DNA of 34,784 nt. It comes from Ophioceras dolichostomum. Lineage: Eukaryota > Ascomycota > Sordariomycetes > Magnaporthales > Ophioceraceae. Each line of letters starts with the position of its first letter. Position 1 is the first letter of the stretch. Where the stretch lies: positions 1 to 34,784 of the forward strand of contig PYST01000380.1 in the NCBI GenBank assembly GCA_003049485.1. The letters run 5' to 3'. Both the position numbers and the translations under genes were made by a program. A model generated the notes under the pieces. It was not told the DNA's origin. It did not search any database and worked only from the letters and a program-made list of their open reading frames with translations. This document shows positions 1-9,962 of the stretch, piece after piece.

Positions 1-703
1 CCCTTTTCCCGCTCTTGGATCCTCGCACAGTTAAGTCTCGTCGGTATTTTTGCTAAAAGCGGGATCGACCTCATCCATCATCAAACAAAACACCCAGCCC
101 TCCAAGGGAAAAATAAGTAAGAAATCGGTAAGATAGAGGAAATAATTCGCGACAGCTTATAAATATTTGGGTAATCTTCTTCCAGCTTCTGGGATGACAA
201 AATTCTCTATTAGGCATCTCCGAGAAGTCAAGCGACGACCCGGAGCGTCCGTCGAAGTGGCCTGGTTATTTACGGCCCCACCAGTGACCAAGACCGATCC
301 GAATGCTCCACTCTCTCGGACATCATCGCCGAGGCGTCACGGCCGGCCCACTGCGAACGAAGTACGAAAGAAGGTATGAGACAAAGGACAGAAGAAGGAT
401 ACCTGCAATGAGGTTTTACAATGAACGAAATACGGAGAAAATAAACACATGAACTAGTACACAGAGAGCCCCCGTCTTCATTACCCCACATTTCTCCCCC
501 TAACTTGACCTGTCATGCCTAAGTTTTACACCGAGGAATCCCGAATACAAGATGCCATCTATTCCAGAAGTACTCCGTTATCCCAAAGTATAACCTTTCC
601 GGAGCAGGTTACCCAACCCATCCGCCGCGGAAAAAAAAATAAAAAAATAACGTCCACACCGTCCCGCGATCCTACCTAGGTGGGTACATATCTAACCTCT
701 CTC
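1..703. other. Non-coding flank downstream of the eqolisin gene
   Basis: No convincing gene is seen here. The open frames are short, start in poor contexts and resemble no family I know. The stretch is the 3' flank of the peptidase gene that ends at 704 on the minus strand. It holds A-rich runs near 631-650, which on the minus strand are T-rich and could lie in a 3' UTR. It also holds one copy of a CCTACCTAGG-type motif at about 671-687 that recurs across the window. Confidence 0.6.
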
Positions 704-1925
704 CTACGAAGACTGAGCCCAAAACACCCCACTATCCTCACTCCACGGCCAAGCCCAGCAGCTCGGCCCGCCGCCCGACCCGCCCCCGCCGTTCGCAAGG
801 TACACCATCGTGGCGTCCCCGACGTCTATGACCCTCCCGCCGGCGGTCTCGGCCTCGCACCCCTGGAACCAGACGTCCTCGAAGCGGGCGAAGGGCGTCT
901 GCCCGAAGTTGGTGTGGAAGTTCTCCACGATCCACTCGGCGTCGACGCGACACAGGGGGGCGCCGTAGAGGAGGTTGATCTGGATGGTGAAGTCTTCGTC
1001 GGCGTTTCTGACTAGTCTGTTTTTTGTTGTGTGTGCGAATAAAAAAGGAGAGGAGAGAAAGAAAGAGATGGGTGGCATTTTGTTAGTGAACTAGGCAGAT
1101 AACTGGCTGGTGCTCATCTTAGGAGGGAGGGACTGGATTTGCTTTGGTTTGGAGGATCGGAGGTGGTGGTCGGCTGCCTGCTAGATGTTGGTGTTTTCTG
1201 CTTACATTGTTACGTTCTGGTGCGAGTACGCTGTGATGTGGACGCCCATGATCTGGTTAGGTGCGACTGTGAAGACCAAATGGCAGTAGCCGGGGATACA
1301 GTCAGTCAGTCTCTTGCTTTCTGTTACTAAATAGGCAGCTAGCTATCTATAGCACCGTCGTTCAAGGCGCGTGGGAGGGGCGTCGGATGCAGCGTTCTCT
1401 GTAATTACCTGGCATATTGGGAATGGCGAAGGCAGCATCTGGTAGCCACTCGAACCACGCACTAGCGGTCTGCGTCCCGTCCGCCTGGATCTCGGTCGTG
1501 GTCCCGGCCTGTATCAGCCTGTCCTGGCAGCTGGCGCCGTCCATGCCCACCCAGGCGGCCACGAATTGAGGCGTGTCCGTGTCCGGCCGGATGTGCAGCA
1601 CGGGGACGTTCCAGAACCCCGAGACGGTCCTCAAAAGGTCCGACGAGTTGGTATGCTGCGAGGCGCCGCACCAGTTGCCGCTGTAGCTGACCGGCGGCGT
1701 CTTTTTCGACCTGCCTCTCTGGAATGGGTCGCTGGTGCTGCCGTTTCCGGGAGTCCGGCCCCGGGAGGGGGGTTTCGGCACCAGTGTGAGATTGGACACG
1801 GCCTCGCCGTTGTGTGACCCCGAGATCGTGATGTCTATGGCGAGCGCTAAGCCCTGGAAAGACAAAAGTTTTAGGAAGAAGGGGAGGAACCCGGCGGCGG
1901 AGCGGGCGGGAGCGGGGATCATCAT
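704..1925 (-). CDS. Secreted glutamic peptidase, family G1 (eqolisin)
   Basis: This encodes an acid-active secreted endopeptidase of the scytalidoglutamic/aspergilloglutamic peptidase family. Inferred exons are 1925-1409, 1266-1206 and 1016-704, giving about 296 residues. Residues 1-29 form a signal peptide. A short propeptide contains a KK pair at 74-75, and the mature domain starts near YSGNWCGA (81-88). Family motifs follow: VSGFWNVP, AAWVGMDGASC, ASAWFEWLPDAAFAIPN and LCRVDAEWIVENF. By comparison with scytalidoglutamic peptidase, the catalytic pair should be Gln139 (in RLIQAG) and Glu220 (in DAEWIV); both are present. The middle exon of 61 nt supplies the strand VAPNQIMGVHITAYSHQNV, which the single-frame reading lacks. 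Exon 3 may instead begin at 1007, dropping three residues (LVR); both acceptors stay in frame. The first Met is at 1925 and a second at 1922. The C-terminal tail is Gly/Ser/Trp-rich. Confidence 0.92.
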
Positions 1926-3749
1926 CGTAAGTGGCTGTTTTGGTTCCGCGAACGGGAAGCCGAGGATTATATTGCCTCAATTTGGCGGAAAGGGTGGCTC
2001 GATCCGAGCTGCGGGGAGAAGGAGGTGAGAGAAAGCCCGCAACTCGTTCCCGCAAAGGATTCCCCAAGCAAAGAACGCGGCCTGTAGATTATATGGATGA
2101 AATGATCTTGTGCTGCCCGGGACGAAACCGCTGCGAGGTGCAGCAAATCACTGGTTCTGCACGAAACTCAGGCCTGTCAGGGGTTGGCTGTTCAGTGTCT
2201 ACTACTGAAGGGAGAGGAGGTCTCGCTCTTTTGCCGGGAAGAGAGACCAGGCACCATTTATGTAATTTTCGAAAGCAATCTCTCTTCTCCCGTTGGTGAA
2301 GAGCAATGAATGGTGCAGTGCCCAGACGAGTTTCTCGGACCGGTGGACAGCTGAGCAGTTATTGAAGTTGCCCTGGAATTGTGCTTCATGATCCCTCATA
2401 GCCCCTATTTACCCAATTCGGGGGCCTGTCTCTCTCTTCAGTTTCTCTTGGCCACCTTCCTAATGTAGAAATTGGGGCTGCTTCGGCTGAGCTACGGAAG
2501 TGTGAGTATTCTTGTCTAGGGATGCAGATGACTGCCGTGTGTATCCTACCCACCCACAGTTGACCTTAAGCGAACGATGCAATACTCACCAATTTCCCAT
2601 CTAGAGGTTCTACCTCCATATCAACTCCTTTTCGTCCACATTTCGCCCCTTGCTCCGTAGGTTGGCCTTCGTTGGGTCTCTAGAAACGATATCCTCCTAA
2701 TGCAGCAGACATCGTAGTCACTACAGACCAGCTCACGAACGGAGCTGAGGATTCACATTCTCATTCAAACGAGTCGGGAATGCCTTGCCCATATTGCCCA
2801 GGCTCAGCTCTCGGCCTCGGTGACCGAGTCAGGCCGCAGCTGGGGGCCTGGGTTCGCTCTCGTATCTATCAGCGGTGCCTAGGTCAGTGTCTCCTCAGGA
2901 ACGCAGCCACGGACCACAGTTGAACGCAGGTACTTGACCGATACTATCTTTCAGAGCCTGCTCGCCGCTCAGCTGGGACTGATAACCCAACACCCACGTT
3001 GCCGTTGGCGCCATTATCATGCGAACTTTGCAACCTTTGTGCCCCTGGGTGATCATGGCTGAACGTAGATGCACGACGGGTTCAGAATTGGATGGTGAGA
3101 CATTCGAGATAACCCACTCGATCCTATATAGGGCCAATATATAATAGAAAAGAACCCCGAAACGCCACCGTTTGCGATTACCGGTCTCCTGGCATTCTCG
3201 CCAACCAGGAGGGAGCTCCTTACTATCACGCAAGCAACTCTGTTCAGATTTAAAGCCCCAGATATTATCAGGAAAGATCATCCCAGTATGTCGACATTTT
3301 GTCCTTAGCCTACACTCTTATACATACATGCTCATCCACGTGTCTCAGTCGTTTTAAAGGTGGGTAGGATCGCGCGAGGACCAACAGGGTCGAGGCCATG
3401 TGAGAGAGGGCACAAGGGGGAAGGGGTGGTAGATTGTCTGCACACTGCTCGGCGCAGGTTCTCAATTTCGCACCGCAATTAGGGAGCACAATAACTCTAG
3501 TGCAGATTCGGTCCAGTTGCCGGGGCTGTATCATCCTGTTTGAGAGCCAAGTGCGACTCGTGGGCGTGGGGGCCGCTCATATATTATTTATTGGATTGTG
3601 CTGTCACTCGCTATAATATCCCGAGAATGACCATTGGGGCCGTTCCATCTCAACACCAGCTACGAGCAAGACGCTTCGTCGGCCGGAGAGTTCCAATGGT
3701 CTGACTGCACCGAGCTTTTATCTCCCCCTGTGAAGAGCAGAGACAGAAG
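1926..3749. other. Gene-poor intergenic region
   Basis: I see no recognisable gene, tRNA or repeat family here. The longest open frame is 128 codons on the minus strand (2895-3281); it has no signal peptide, no known motif and no codon bias like that of the neighbouring genes, so I treat it as chance. The first few hundred bases should contain the promoter of the minus-strand peptidase. Confidence 0.5.
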
Positions 3750-3862
3750 ATGAAGTCCGTCGTGGTATGGCTCTGTGCGACAGTTGTGACTGTTTCTCAT
3801 GATCTCGGCATCATTTGTACGTACTACTAACATGCGACGTCAGAGAACGTTATGAATATCAG
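3750..3862 (+). other. Possible start of a small secreted protein gene (weak)
   Basis: An ATG at 3750 in the context gacagaagATGA opens a 22-codon reading that looks like a signal peptide: a Lys at position 2, then VVVWLCATVVTV. It is followed directly by a GTACGT donor at 3817 and a perfect TACTAAC branch-type sequence (about 3823-3830). CAG acceptors follow at 3841-3843, which would give only a 27-nt intron, and at 3860-3862, giving 46 nt. The downstream frame after 3862 continues about 35 codons without a recognised motif. The signal-like N-terminus plus consensus intron signals are seen. That this is a gene is inference. Confidence 0.2.
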
Positions 3863-4269
3863 ACCCGACTCTCTGGAGGTGTGCGCTCTACTCAGTACAC
3901 GTTGCACAAAGATACTATTATGGTGTGCGTCCAGTTGGAATTCTGCGGCTCGGGCCTCGATGGCGCTAGCGCCCTTCCCCAATCACCCCAGATCAGACTA
4001 ACGTCGTGACATCACCACTCGGTCAACGGTATCCATGAGATGCCGGGGCAGACACCGTCAGAAAATGGCTAGTCCGAGAAGAAACAGCATGAGATAAAAC
4101 CCATCCCCTCCTCTCTCATGTCATTGTGTACCGCCCATGAGATCTCCTTTTCATTTCCATCACTGGTTTTATACGACCTATCTAGGTAGTCATCAATCAG
4201 CAAAATAGGTCAACTCATATCTACCTAGATACCTACCTCCCAGTAGCCATCATCAAGTACTCACCCAAA
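3863..4269. other. Intergenic / promoter of the membrane-protein gene
   Basis: No gene can be supported here. The last 100 bases before the ATG at 4270 contain two TACCTA/TAGGTA-type motifs (4176-4187 and 4221-4238) and an A-rich leader ending in tcacccaaaATGG, a good start context. Confidence 0.5.
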
Positions 4270-5236
4270 ATGGGAATCTCACACTCCACAGCCCGCTGGC
4301 TGGCCCCCGTTAGCTTCGTCGTCGACTTCGCGGCGCAGCAGTACGGCATGCTGAGCTCGCCCAACATGAAGGATGTGCACGACGCGAACCTGTCCTTCTT
4401 CTCCCCGCAGCCCTGGTTCATCGGCGCCTTCTTCTTCCCGCAGCAGTTGATCCAGCTCGCGTGGCTCTGGCGTCTGGTGCGGACCAGGCCTTCTTCCACT
4501 AATAAGACCTCTGATGCTGCTGCTGAGACCAGTGGTAGTAGTGCTTGCTACTAGGGTGAGGCGAGGAGCCCACGCCGCCGACGCAGATGGCGGCGGACGT
4601 GAGGGTGATGGTAATCACGGCCTCGCCTTGGTGGTGGATTATGCCCCTTATTACGCACTGGGGAACTTTTGCATTGCTTGTGAGTACTTCATCTGCCACA
4701 TACATAGGGGAAAGCACACCAACGAGCAGAGCGTCAGTGCTCGTGTAATAACTAACCAGATCTTTCGATTCTTTCCGTCGTCCCACCCAGCCTGGATGAT
4801 CTTCTGGAACCAATCCGACCTGAAAACCGCCAACGTCTTCGTGGTCGTCAACACCCTGGCGCAGCTCTACTTCGTCTTCGGCAGCGGTCGCCTGCCCGCA
4901 ATGGACACGTCCTCGCTCGACTCGACCCTCACGCACGTGGTAGTAAAGACCTTCGCGGGCATCGGCGTGCTCGACCTGCTGCACAACGGGTCCGTGGCGT
5001 ACTTCAACCACCAGGTCGCGGGACACCCGTCCGTCAGCGCGAGGTTGCTCACGTGCGTCGGGTTCGGCGCGCTGGCCTGCTGCAGCGACTGGGTATTCGG
5101 CGGGTGTCTCGTGTACGACCTCGTCGCGCTGTCCGTGGGGCAGACGCAGTACGGCAACGAGGGGTGGGGGAAACTGTTGGGCTTGTACGCTGTTGGCGCG
5201 GCGGGCATCGTGGCTGTGAGGAATTTGATGAGGTAG
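4270..5236 (+). CDS. Multi-pass membrane protein of unknown function
   Basis: Three exons are inferred: 4270-4534, 4587-4679 and 4791-5236, giving 267 residues. Intron 1 (52 nt, GTAGTA...GCAG) is needed because the first frame stops at 4554 while the following segment with YAPYYALGNFCIAS lies in another frame. Intron 2 (111 nt, GTGAGT...CCAG) contains an ACTAAC branch sequence. It restores the strongly hydrophobic junction CIASWMIFWNQSDLKTANV, although it is stop-free and divisible by three. Hydrophobic segments lie near residues 10-28, 48-70, 107-126, 133-150, 168-190, 203-236 and 246-264, suggesting six or seven membrane spans. Aromatic-rich helices recall TspO-like proteins, but I see no diagnostic motif and do not assign the family. 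The linker at 72-105 is low-complexity and the least certain part. Conserved-looking blocks include GNFCIA, WNQSDLKTANV and HNGSVAYFN. Confidence 0.72.
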
Positions 5237-5789
5237 GTCGTGCGTGTTTTGATGATGATGATGATGTCCCTCCCCTTCCCTCTCCACCCCTTTATAATTT
5301 CAGAAGAATTATTAGTGGATGGTCGTTGATGTCGATTGCGATGTTTGCTGATGAGTTCCTTGCCCTCGTTCCAGACCGCCTTATGTCTGACGTGCCGATA
5401 GGGGGCATCAGGCTCTGTGACTAGTACCTACCTATGTAACCAGGGAGACCCCGAGTCGAATGCGAAGTGGGCATTTGAGAGGTCCAAAGTTGAGGAACAT
5501 TCGACTTGAATGGTTGGACTGCTAAGTTATCATTTCCTGATGATAACTGGGCGGCTGTGGTGATGCCGTCGAGAGTTGCATGGGAGCTTGGAGTTCGAAG
5601 GCAAATGTGACCAAATAAAACAACATGGGTACTCGCCGCTCAATATTTACATAAGTACAGAAATACTGTCGATTAGACGTCAATTGCCCCCAACTGGGTG
5701 TGCCTGCTAGGCAGGTACCAGGTAGCCAGGTACAGTGAGTCGACCGCAGTTCAGGATCATCACTCATCGCTCATCATCACTACCTACCA
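5237..5789. other. Convergent intergenic region
   Basis: This is the shared 3' region between the plus-strand membrane-protein gene and the minus-strand dehydrogenase gene. It contains a (GAT)n run at about 5251-5266 and TACCTACCTATGTA at about 5425-5438. No coding signal is seen on either strand. Confidence 0.55.
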
Positions 5790-6960
5790 TCACGTGCTCG
5801 CCTCATCAAAATTAGCCTCACACCACTCCCAAAGCCTCCTCGCGCCGCCCTTCCCTCCCTCCTCCTCCGACCTCATCGCCTCCACGATATCGCGCCTGTG
5901 CGGCACGTCCCTATCCCAATCGACGATGCGACCCCAGGGATATATGTAACACCCGTTGTTCTGCATCGTGACCTCAGGAGAAAGGCCTGCAAACAGGCCG
6001 GTGTAAGCGCCGTAGCGCGGGTGCTGCAGCACGAGGAGGTTGAGGATGGCCATCAGGACGCGGCCGGTCCCCTCGTAGCTCGCAGTCTTCAGGTTGCCGG
6101 GGGTTTGGCACACGGCCAGGATGCCGTCGCCGCTCCAGCGCCGGGCCATCTCGTACGCGAGGAACCAGTTCCCGGCCTTGGATGCCGAGTAAGCGGTGAT
6201 GCTGTCCCCCTTCTTCTCGACGGAGGATGATGGAGGAGGCGACGGCGCATCCTTGTTGTTGATGCCGATGTTGCCGCCAAGCAAGTCGAAGTCGACTCCG
6301 CCAGGTGGCGACCCCATCTCTGTCAATCCGCTCGACGTCCAGACAACGCGGGACGGCGATCCGGGGGACGACGCGCGTCTGAGCTGGGAATGCAGGAGCT
6401 GCGCGAGGAGCAGGTGGGCTAGGCAGTGCACGAACATGAACATCTCAAGCCCCTGCGGCGTCCTGGCGCCGTGGGCCAGCGAGTTACCGCCCATTCCCGC
6501 GTTCAGGTAGAGCACGTCTAGCTGGGTTTCGGCTTCGGCGAAGACCTTGGCAGCCTTTCGCACCAATGAGAGGTCCGCCAAGTCGAGATGCAAGAATTTC
6601 AGAGCACCTCCGCTGGACTTGGGAGCGGCCGGCCCGGTAGCCTCCGCGATGATGGTCTTGATAGCGGCTTCTGCTTTGTCCTGCTCACGGGGCCGGTTTG
6701 ATTAGACAAAAAAAAGCCTCTGCCGGGACATTGTTTCCATCCTTGATAATCTTGACTAGTCCGTCTTGTTGTTACCTTACCTTGTTGCGGGCCGCCATAT
6801 ACACAGTAGCTCCAGTGCCGTACAGCAACCTGCACAGCTCAAAGCCGACACCAGCGTTTCCACCCGTGACCATGAACACCTTGCCAGTCTGCGCTGGGAC
6901 GTCGGCGTCGGTGAACCTGGGCTTCGGAGGCCAGAACTGGGTGTAGATACTGCGCATCAT
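5790..6960 (-). CDS. Short-chain dehydrogenase/reductase (retinol/WWOX-like SDR)
   Basis: This is an NAD(P)-dependent oxidoreductase with a Rossmann fold. Two exons are inferred, 6960-6781 and 6680-5790, separated by a 100-nt intron (GTAAGG...CTAATC...GCAG) and giving 356 residues. The cofactor motif TGGNAGVG is at 32-39, the structural NAG at 120-122, the likely catalytic Ser in WTSSG at about 176-177, and the catalytic YSASK at 224-228, so all active-site residues are intact. The N-terminal FWPPKPRFTDADVPAQTGKV is typical of fungal members related to protochlorophyllide reductase, retinol dehydrogenase and WWOX proteins. A Pro/Ser-rich insertion at about 203-215 sits just before the active site. 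Either Met1 (6960) or Met2 (6957) could be the start. The substrate cannot be told from sequence. The gene is divergent from the 2EXR gene, with about 720 bp between start codons. Confidence 0.92.
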
Positions 6961-7679
6961 TTTCGTTGGAGATTTAAGGGAGAATCAGGGAGGGAAACGA
7001 GGATAACAAGGGGGGGGGAAAGGGGGAGTTCGTCGAATTGTAGTCGATGAATGGCATCACTCGTCAGGTGGGCCTGCTCAGGGGCGTGGCGCCCCTTTTT
7101 AAGCAGGGTTCGGGACGACAGACCGAGAGGGCGGAAGACGCCGTCTTGAGAAAGATCAACTCCGTGTTCTATCGCAGGCGGCCAAATCGTAGGGCCATGG
7201 CATGGAGACGCCGGAGCGACGCATCACAGTCCGGGGCGCCGATGCGCCGGGAAGTCCCCCACAGATTCCCCACTAATCCCGATCCTGTGTCCTAATACGG
7301 GCTCTGTTGATTCCAAGATTCCGGTCGGTTTTGGTAGGTACTAGGTATGTCTTTGGAGGGAGCTGAAAAAAAGGATAAACAAAAATCCGGAGGGGCAGGA
7401 AAAGGCGGGAGGATGTTGATTGTGTTGGTGTCTGGTCGTCTGCAAGGAATGGAGGTCAGGCTAGGTCACGAGACCTACATAATGTGTCGTTCGCTGATCC
7501 TCGTTTCAACTTTTCTCCCTCGTTTTGCCCAACTCTCTATCAGCCACATTCCAGCCAGAAAGTGTACCTACAGTAGGGATTCCACGTCGGGAAATTCGAA
7601 AGACGCAAGGTTAATTCGAATTAGAATCAATTGCACAACGTATTTGCTCATTCCTCATCGCAAAAAGCTGGCTCTGCCA
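6961..7679. promoter_or_regulatory. Divergent promoter region between SDR and 2EXR genes
   Basis: This is the only sequence between two opposite start codons, so it should contain both promoters. It holds a long G run (about 7010-7025, with a second GGGGG shortly after, potentially quadruplex-forming), an A/G-rich stretch and a GGTAGGTACTAGGTA motif near 7333-7347. The frame of the 2EXR gene is open back to 7347, but the upstream part (basic, no family similarity) is more likely leader than protein. Confidence 0.5.
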
Positions 7680-9155
7680 ATGTTCGGTACCAACCCCACC
7701 CTCTTCATATCTAGAGAAGACGACGGATCTTCATCTGAGATGGACACCGACATCCTTCCATCATATCCATCGGAACTTGATCTAAATGTGGATCGGGTCG
7801 ACGACGACGACGATGGCCGTCCATCTCCATCTCCATCTTCATTTCCATATCCATCGTTACCTTCTTCTCCGTTACCTTCTTCCCCATCCCCCCCTCCTCC
7901 TCCTCACACTCAATTCCTGCCCTTCGCGCGGCTCCCCTCGGAGCTGCGCCGCCAAATCTGGGAAGAGGCCGTCCGCCAACCCGGCGTGCACTTCTTCAGC
8001 CTCTACAACACCGACCTGCCGAGGGCGGAGCAGTCGTTCCAAAGGGGCGACGACGGCGGCCCCCCGCGGCTCGGCATAGTCGGCGGGAGCTCGCGGCAGT
8101 TCAAGCTCGCGGCCCCGTTCGGCGGCAGCTGGCTGGTCGGCAACCCGTCCGCGTACGTCGCGACCCACAGCCTCAGCATGGCGTGCGTCGAGTCCTACGA
8201 GGCCGTCGAGAGGGCGCGCCACGGCACGCGCTGGCCGGCCACGCGCCCAATTGCCATAAGGCGGTTTATGCCGCCGCCGCTGTCGTCGCCGTCGTTGTCG
8301 CCGCCGTCGTCGCCAGGCTCTTCCGCCGCCGCAGAAGGGTCCGCCTCCGCCGGCTCCAGCCTGGATCAGGACCGCTTCGACGGCGAGCTCAGCACGTACT
8401 CCGGCGCCTGGCGCTTGTTCAGCGCGCAGGACTGGCACCAGCTGAAATCGGGGGATTGCCACCGGCTCCGGTTGAACATCAAGCACGACCTGGTGTGTCT
8501 GCAGTTCCGCGAGTGGAAGCACGTCCTCAAGCAGCGGTGGCTCTCGCAAAACAACCCTTGGTTCGGCGACGGGTACGGCGTCAGCAGCCTGCGGGTCCTG
8601 GAGCGCGTCGCGCTCGAATACGACCTCGAGTGGGACTGTCGTTTCGCGGACTACGTGCATGGGGGCAGCGAGCGTAGTGTGGATGAAGGTGATGAAGATG
8701 ACGACAACGACAACGACAACGACAACGGGGACGGGGATCAAAATGCAAATGCCGACAACCAAAACACCAACGAGACAGGAGACGCCGGCCGCAGCCGCCG
8801 CCGCCGCCGCGCCCGCGTCCGGCTTGGCATCCCGCCCGAGACCCTGCACAAGCAGCTGCTGGGGCCCAAGTGGATGCCGGCCCACTTCCCCGAGGCGCGC
8901 GGGTTCTACGTCATGGACTACTCCATACAGCCCCGCCTCGACGCCGGCGGGAGGCCGGCGCTGGCGAGGGCCACCAGCGGGGCACGCGAGGCGTTCCACG
9001 GCGTCGACAGGACGTACTACGAGGTGAGGGCGGACGACGACGACGAGTGGCTGGTGAAATCGCACGTGTTCTCGTTCGTGGCGTGGCTGAGGAGGGCGAA
9101 CGCTTCGATGTGCAAGGCCGAGTTCAGGGTGCTCGCTTGTCGGATGACGGCATGA
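7680..9155 (+). CDS. 2EXR domain-containing protein
   Basis: A single-exon protein of 491 residues if translation begins at ATG 7680 (MFGTNPTL). The frame is open upstream to 7347, and Met at 7740 is another possible start. An acidic and Pro/Ser-rich N-terminus (residues 12-77, with DDDDD and PSPSPSS runs) precedes the characteristic 2EXR opening FLPFARLPSELRRQIWEEA (79-97). Aromatic and Arg-rich segments such as RPGVHFFSLYN-like and KHDLVCLQF follow, as is usual in this fungal family. A second low-complexity stretch, Asp/Asn-rich (about 340-365), is followed by SRRRRRAR, which could be a nuclear localisation signal. The C-terminus holds conserved-looking FYVMDYSIQPR and VFSFVAWLR. The function of 2EXR proteins is unknown; the family is expanded in moulds. 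Identity to 2EXR is inferred from the motif, not from a search. Confidence 0.78.
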   Translation: MFGTNPTLFISREDDGSSSEMDTDILPSYPSELDLNVDRVDDDDDGRPSPSPSSFPYPSLPSSPLPSSPSPPPPPHTQFLPFARLPSELRRQIWEEAVRQPGVHFFSLYNTDLPRAEQSFQRGDDGGPPRLGIVGGSSRQFKLAAPFGGSWLVGNPSAYVATHSLSMACVESYEAVERARHGTRWPATRPIAIRRFMPPPLSSPSLSPPSSPGSSAAAEGSASAGSSLDQDRFDGELSTYSGAWRLFSAQDWHQLKSGDCHRLRLNIKHDLVCLQFREWKHVLKQRWLSQNNPWFGDGYGVSSLRVLERVALEYDLEWDCRFADYVHGGSERSVDEGDEDDDNDNDNDNGDGDQNANADNQNTNETGDAGRSRRRRRARVRLGIPPETLHKQLLGPKWMPAHFPEARGFYVMDYSIQPRLDAGGRPALARATSGAREAFHGVDRTYYEVRADDDDEWLVKSHVFSFVAWLRRANASMCKAEFRVLACRMTA

Positions 9156-9962
9156 AATAGTGGTGAATGGTGATGGTGATATTCCTTTCTTTCTTCTCTT
9201 TCTCCAAACTTGGTTTTGCTCCCTTTCCGCTTGTTCAAGCATTTATGTCTTCCTTCCTCCTGTTTCTCGAAGATACCCTATTTCCATTCTATTTACCCTC
9301 CTGAGTAAAGGAAGGACAATTTAACTTTAACGGCGCCAAGAGAGTGTGGGACCCCTAGCCATGTCCTGTCACCAATCTTTGGCGCTCTTTACTTTTGTGG
9401 TCTCAATGAGTACCCTGACACGATATGTTCTATCTATCGCAACAATGATAAGAGGCCCTCTCTTAGTCGTCAGTATCGAAGAAACGGGCTTCACCGGAAC
9501 AAAGAACGCCAATGGCGACCCTTTGCCGACCGTGATCACGTCTGTTTGGAGTGGCAACATTCTTTGCCGAAATGCGATTGTTGGGTTTCTGGATAAGGCT
9601 TTGTTCTAGGGTCACAATCACGTCGTGGACATAAAATAACACTGCAGCCACTATGGACAGTCACTTGTCATGACCGTTCCCTCTTCAAACCCCATTCAAA
9701 AAGATACCCGAATTCTTCTCAAGACCCAAACTACCAGTTTCTACTGTTGGACAACAACCTCTGGTCCTTGATGGTAGTGGAGAGTGTTCCCCTGGTCGAA
9801 AACAAGCAACGGTACAGTGTATCTGTTCATAACCCCCTCTTACTTCCTTCCATCCACCCATCCATCCATCCGTACTCTCCTATTCTGTGTTAGCTCACTC
9901 ACGGCGGCTGATCTTTCTTTCGAGCAGGAAAGAGGCACAGCCAGCCAGCAAAAACAGCAAAC
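9156..9962. other. Intergenic region with CT-rich and leader segments
   Basis: No gene is supported. The first 100 bases are T/C-rich 3' flank of the 2EXR gene. A short 87-codon frame at 9346-9609 matches nothing I recognise. The last 150 bases carry repeated CATC units (about 9845-9870) and an A/C-rich leader leading to aaacATGG at 9963. Confidence 0.5.

Noticed and set aside
2895..3281. 128-codon minus-strand frame in gene-poor DNA
   Set aside because: There is no signal peptide, domain, intron signals or bias; its length is possible by chance at this base composition.
4499..5287. 262-codon minus-strand frame
   Set aside because: It is antisense to the membrane-protein gene; the His-rich, Glu-rich composition is the shadow of the coding strand.
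7872..9242. 456-codon open frame on the minus strand
   Set aside because: It is antisense to the 2EXR gene; its composition (Arg/Ala/Val/Pro-rich) is that expected from the complement of GC-rich codons, and it has no motif.
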